From NCBI GenBank assembly GCA_945867875.1, contig CAMBJF010000157.1:1-5847 (forward strand): 5,847 nucleotides of DNA, written 5' to 3'. This DNA comes from an uncultured Ruminococcus sp. Lineage in GTDB: Bacteria; Bacillota; Clostridia; Oscillospirales; Ruminococcaceae. The notes under the pieces are model-generated. The model ran no database searches, was not told where the DNA came from, and saw only the letters and a list, made by a program, of their open reading frames with translations. Shown one piece after another: positions 5,259 to 5,847 of this stretch; the first letter of the stretch is position 1; every line of letters begins with the position of its first letter. The translations under genes were made by a program, and so were the position numbers.

Positions 5259-5847
5259 TCAGCCCAAAACAAGCGTATAATTCCTACCCTCATCAGCACT
5301 GAAAGTAAATCTACCGTTTTCGTCAAGAACACCCTCGGTTATCTTCTTTGAGGTATTCTTCCTGCCGCTGTAAATTACGAATCTTCTTCCTGCGTGATCA
5401 GTACCAAGGTCGATAGTTATAACTCCCCTCTTTGCGGCGGAATTTACCTTTATCCTGTTCATATCGCTGTCGTAGGAATAAACGTAGGAATGATTCCAAG
5501 CATTGGTCATATGAGCGAATACCTCGCCTCTTACAGCCGTAATAACAACTCCCGATGCAGGCATTTTGAAGCTGCCCTTGTCGGTTATCTTTGCTATCTG
5601 CCTGCCGTTTGCATCGGCAACGATTATGTCATAACCAAAAGGTGCGCTGACATCAACTGTCTCCCCTGCCTCAGCATTTGACTTGTTTGCGGTAACATCA
5701 CCGCTTATGACAATGGGATAGCTCTCCGAAAGCCTGCTGATTCTCTCAGTCTTTTTATAGCCGCAGACAGTGCAGGTATATACTTTTTCGCCCTCAGCGG
5801 TCTTTGTTGCCGGGACGGTTATCACTCCCTCATCAAAGCTGTGCTTT
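5259..5847 (-). CDS. C-terminal part of a secreted/surface protein with a CxxC repeat (5' end outside window)
   Basis: The frame is open to the window edge, so only the last 195 residues are visible. A GTG at 5825 lies within a repeat unit that starts further upstream (KHSFDEG precedes it) and is not the real start. Residues 1-36 form one copy of a short repeat with Cys25-x-x-Cys28 (YTCTVCGY), often found in tandem in large extracellular proteins of Ruminococcus-like Firmicutes. Residues about 43-105 look like a beta-sandwich: GDVTANKSNAEAGETV near the start and FKMPASGVVITAV (93-105) at the end. The last 90 residues are rich in beta-type and charged stretches and end in YTLVLG, with no LPxTG sorting signal, dockerin or membrane anchor. 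Only one Cys pair is present, so a zinc site would need partners outside the window. The function is unknown, and a hairpin terminator separates the gene from the sucrose genes. Confidence 0.8.
   Translation of the reverse strand, partial: KHSFDEGVITVPATKTAEGEKVYTCTVCGYKKTERISRLSESYPIVISGDVTANKSNAEAGETVDVSAPFGYDIIVADANGRQIAKITDKGSFKMPASGVVITAVRGEVFAHMTNAWNHSYVYSYDSDMNRIKVNSAAKRGVITIDLGTDHAGRRFVIYSGRKNTSKKITEGVLDENGRFTFSADEGRNYTLVLG

Noticed and set aside
1..5847. CRISPR arrays, tRNA/rRNA genes, insertion sequences, phage or defence genes
   Set aside because: I saw no regularly spaced repeats, structural RNA signatures, transposase or phage-like proteins. The window is ordinary catabolic and surface-protein DNA.

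Overview
The window is most likely chromosomal DNA from a low-to-moderate-GC, Gram-positive gut-type Firmicute, probably a Ruminococcus/Oscillospiraceae relative. Three things point there: strong GGAGGT-like ribosome binding sites, sigma-A-type promoters, and at the right edge a surface protein of a type that abounds in those genomes (a CxxC repeat of the 'VITVPATKTAEG...YTCTVCGY' kind followed by a '...FKMPAS' beta-domain). The taxonomic call is an inference from protein style. There is no rRNA or other marker in the window.

Every gene lies on the minus strand, so the biological order is right to left. At 5847-5259 is the C-terminal end of a large secreted or surface protein, closed by a strong hairpin terminator (5203-5238). 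Right behind it, the promoter at 5166-5194 drives a LacI-family repressor (scrR, 5126-4140). A 153-base intergenic region (3987-4139) carries a second sigma-A-like promoter, an inverted repeat, a near-cre site and a pair of tandem half-sites. Then come three tightly packed genes: a one-piece sucrose PTS transporter with B, C and A domains (scrA, 3986-2100), a GH32 sucrose-6-phosphate hydrolase (scrB, 2097-748) and a PfkB-family fructokinase (scrK, from a TTG codon at 758, running off the left edge).

Together these make a complete sucrose pathway. ScrA imports sucrose and phosphorylates it to sucrose-6-phosphate. ScrB hydrolyses this to glucose-6-phosphate and fructose. ScrK phosphorylates the fructose to fructose-6-phosphate for glycolysis. 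ScrR probably represses scrABK, and perhaps itself, through sites built on the half-site TGTGAAA(C/T). A near-match to the CcpA cre consensus over the scrA start region suggests catabolite repression as well.

I found no evidence of an undescribed system. The coding content is a classic scr operon. The parts worth a second look are regulatory (clustered and oddly arranged half-sites), the TTG start of scrK inside the end of scrB, and the partial surface protein. No stretch longer than 300 bases lacks a gene.
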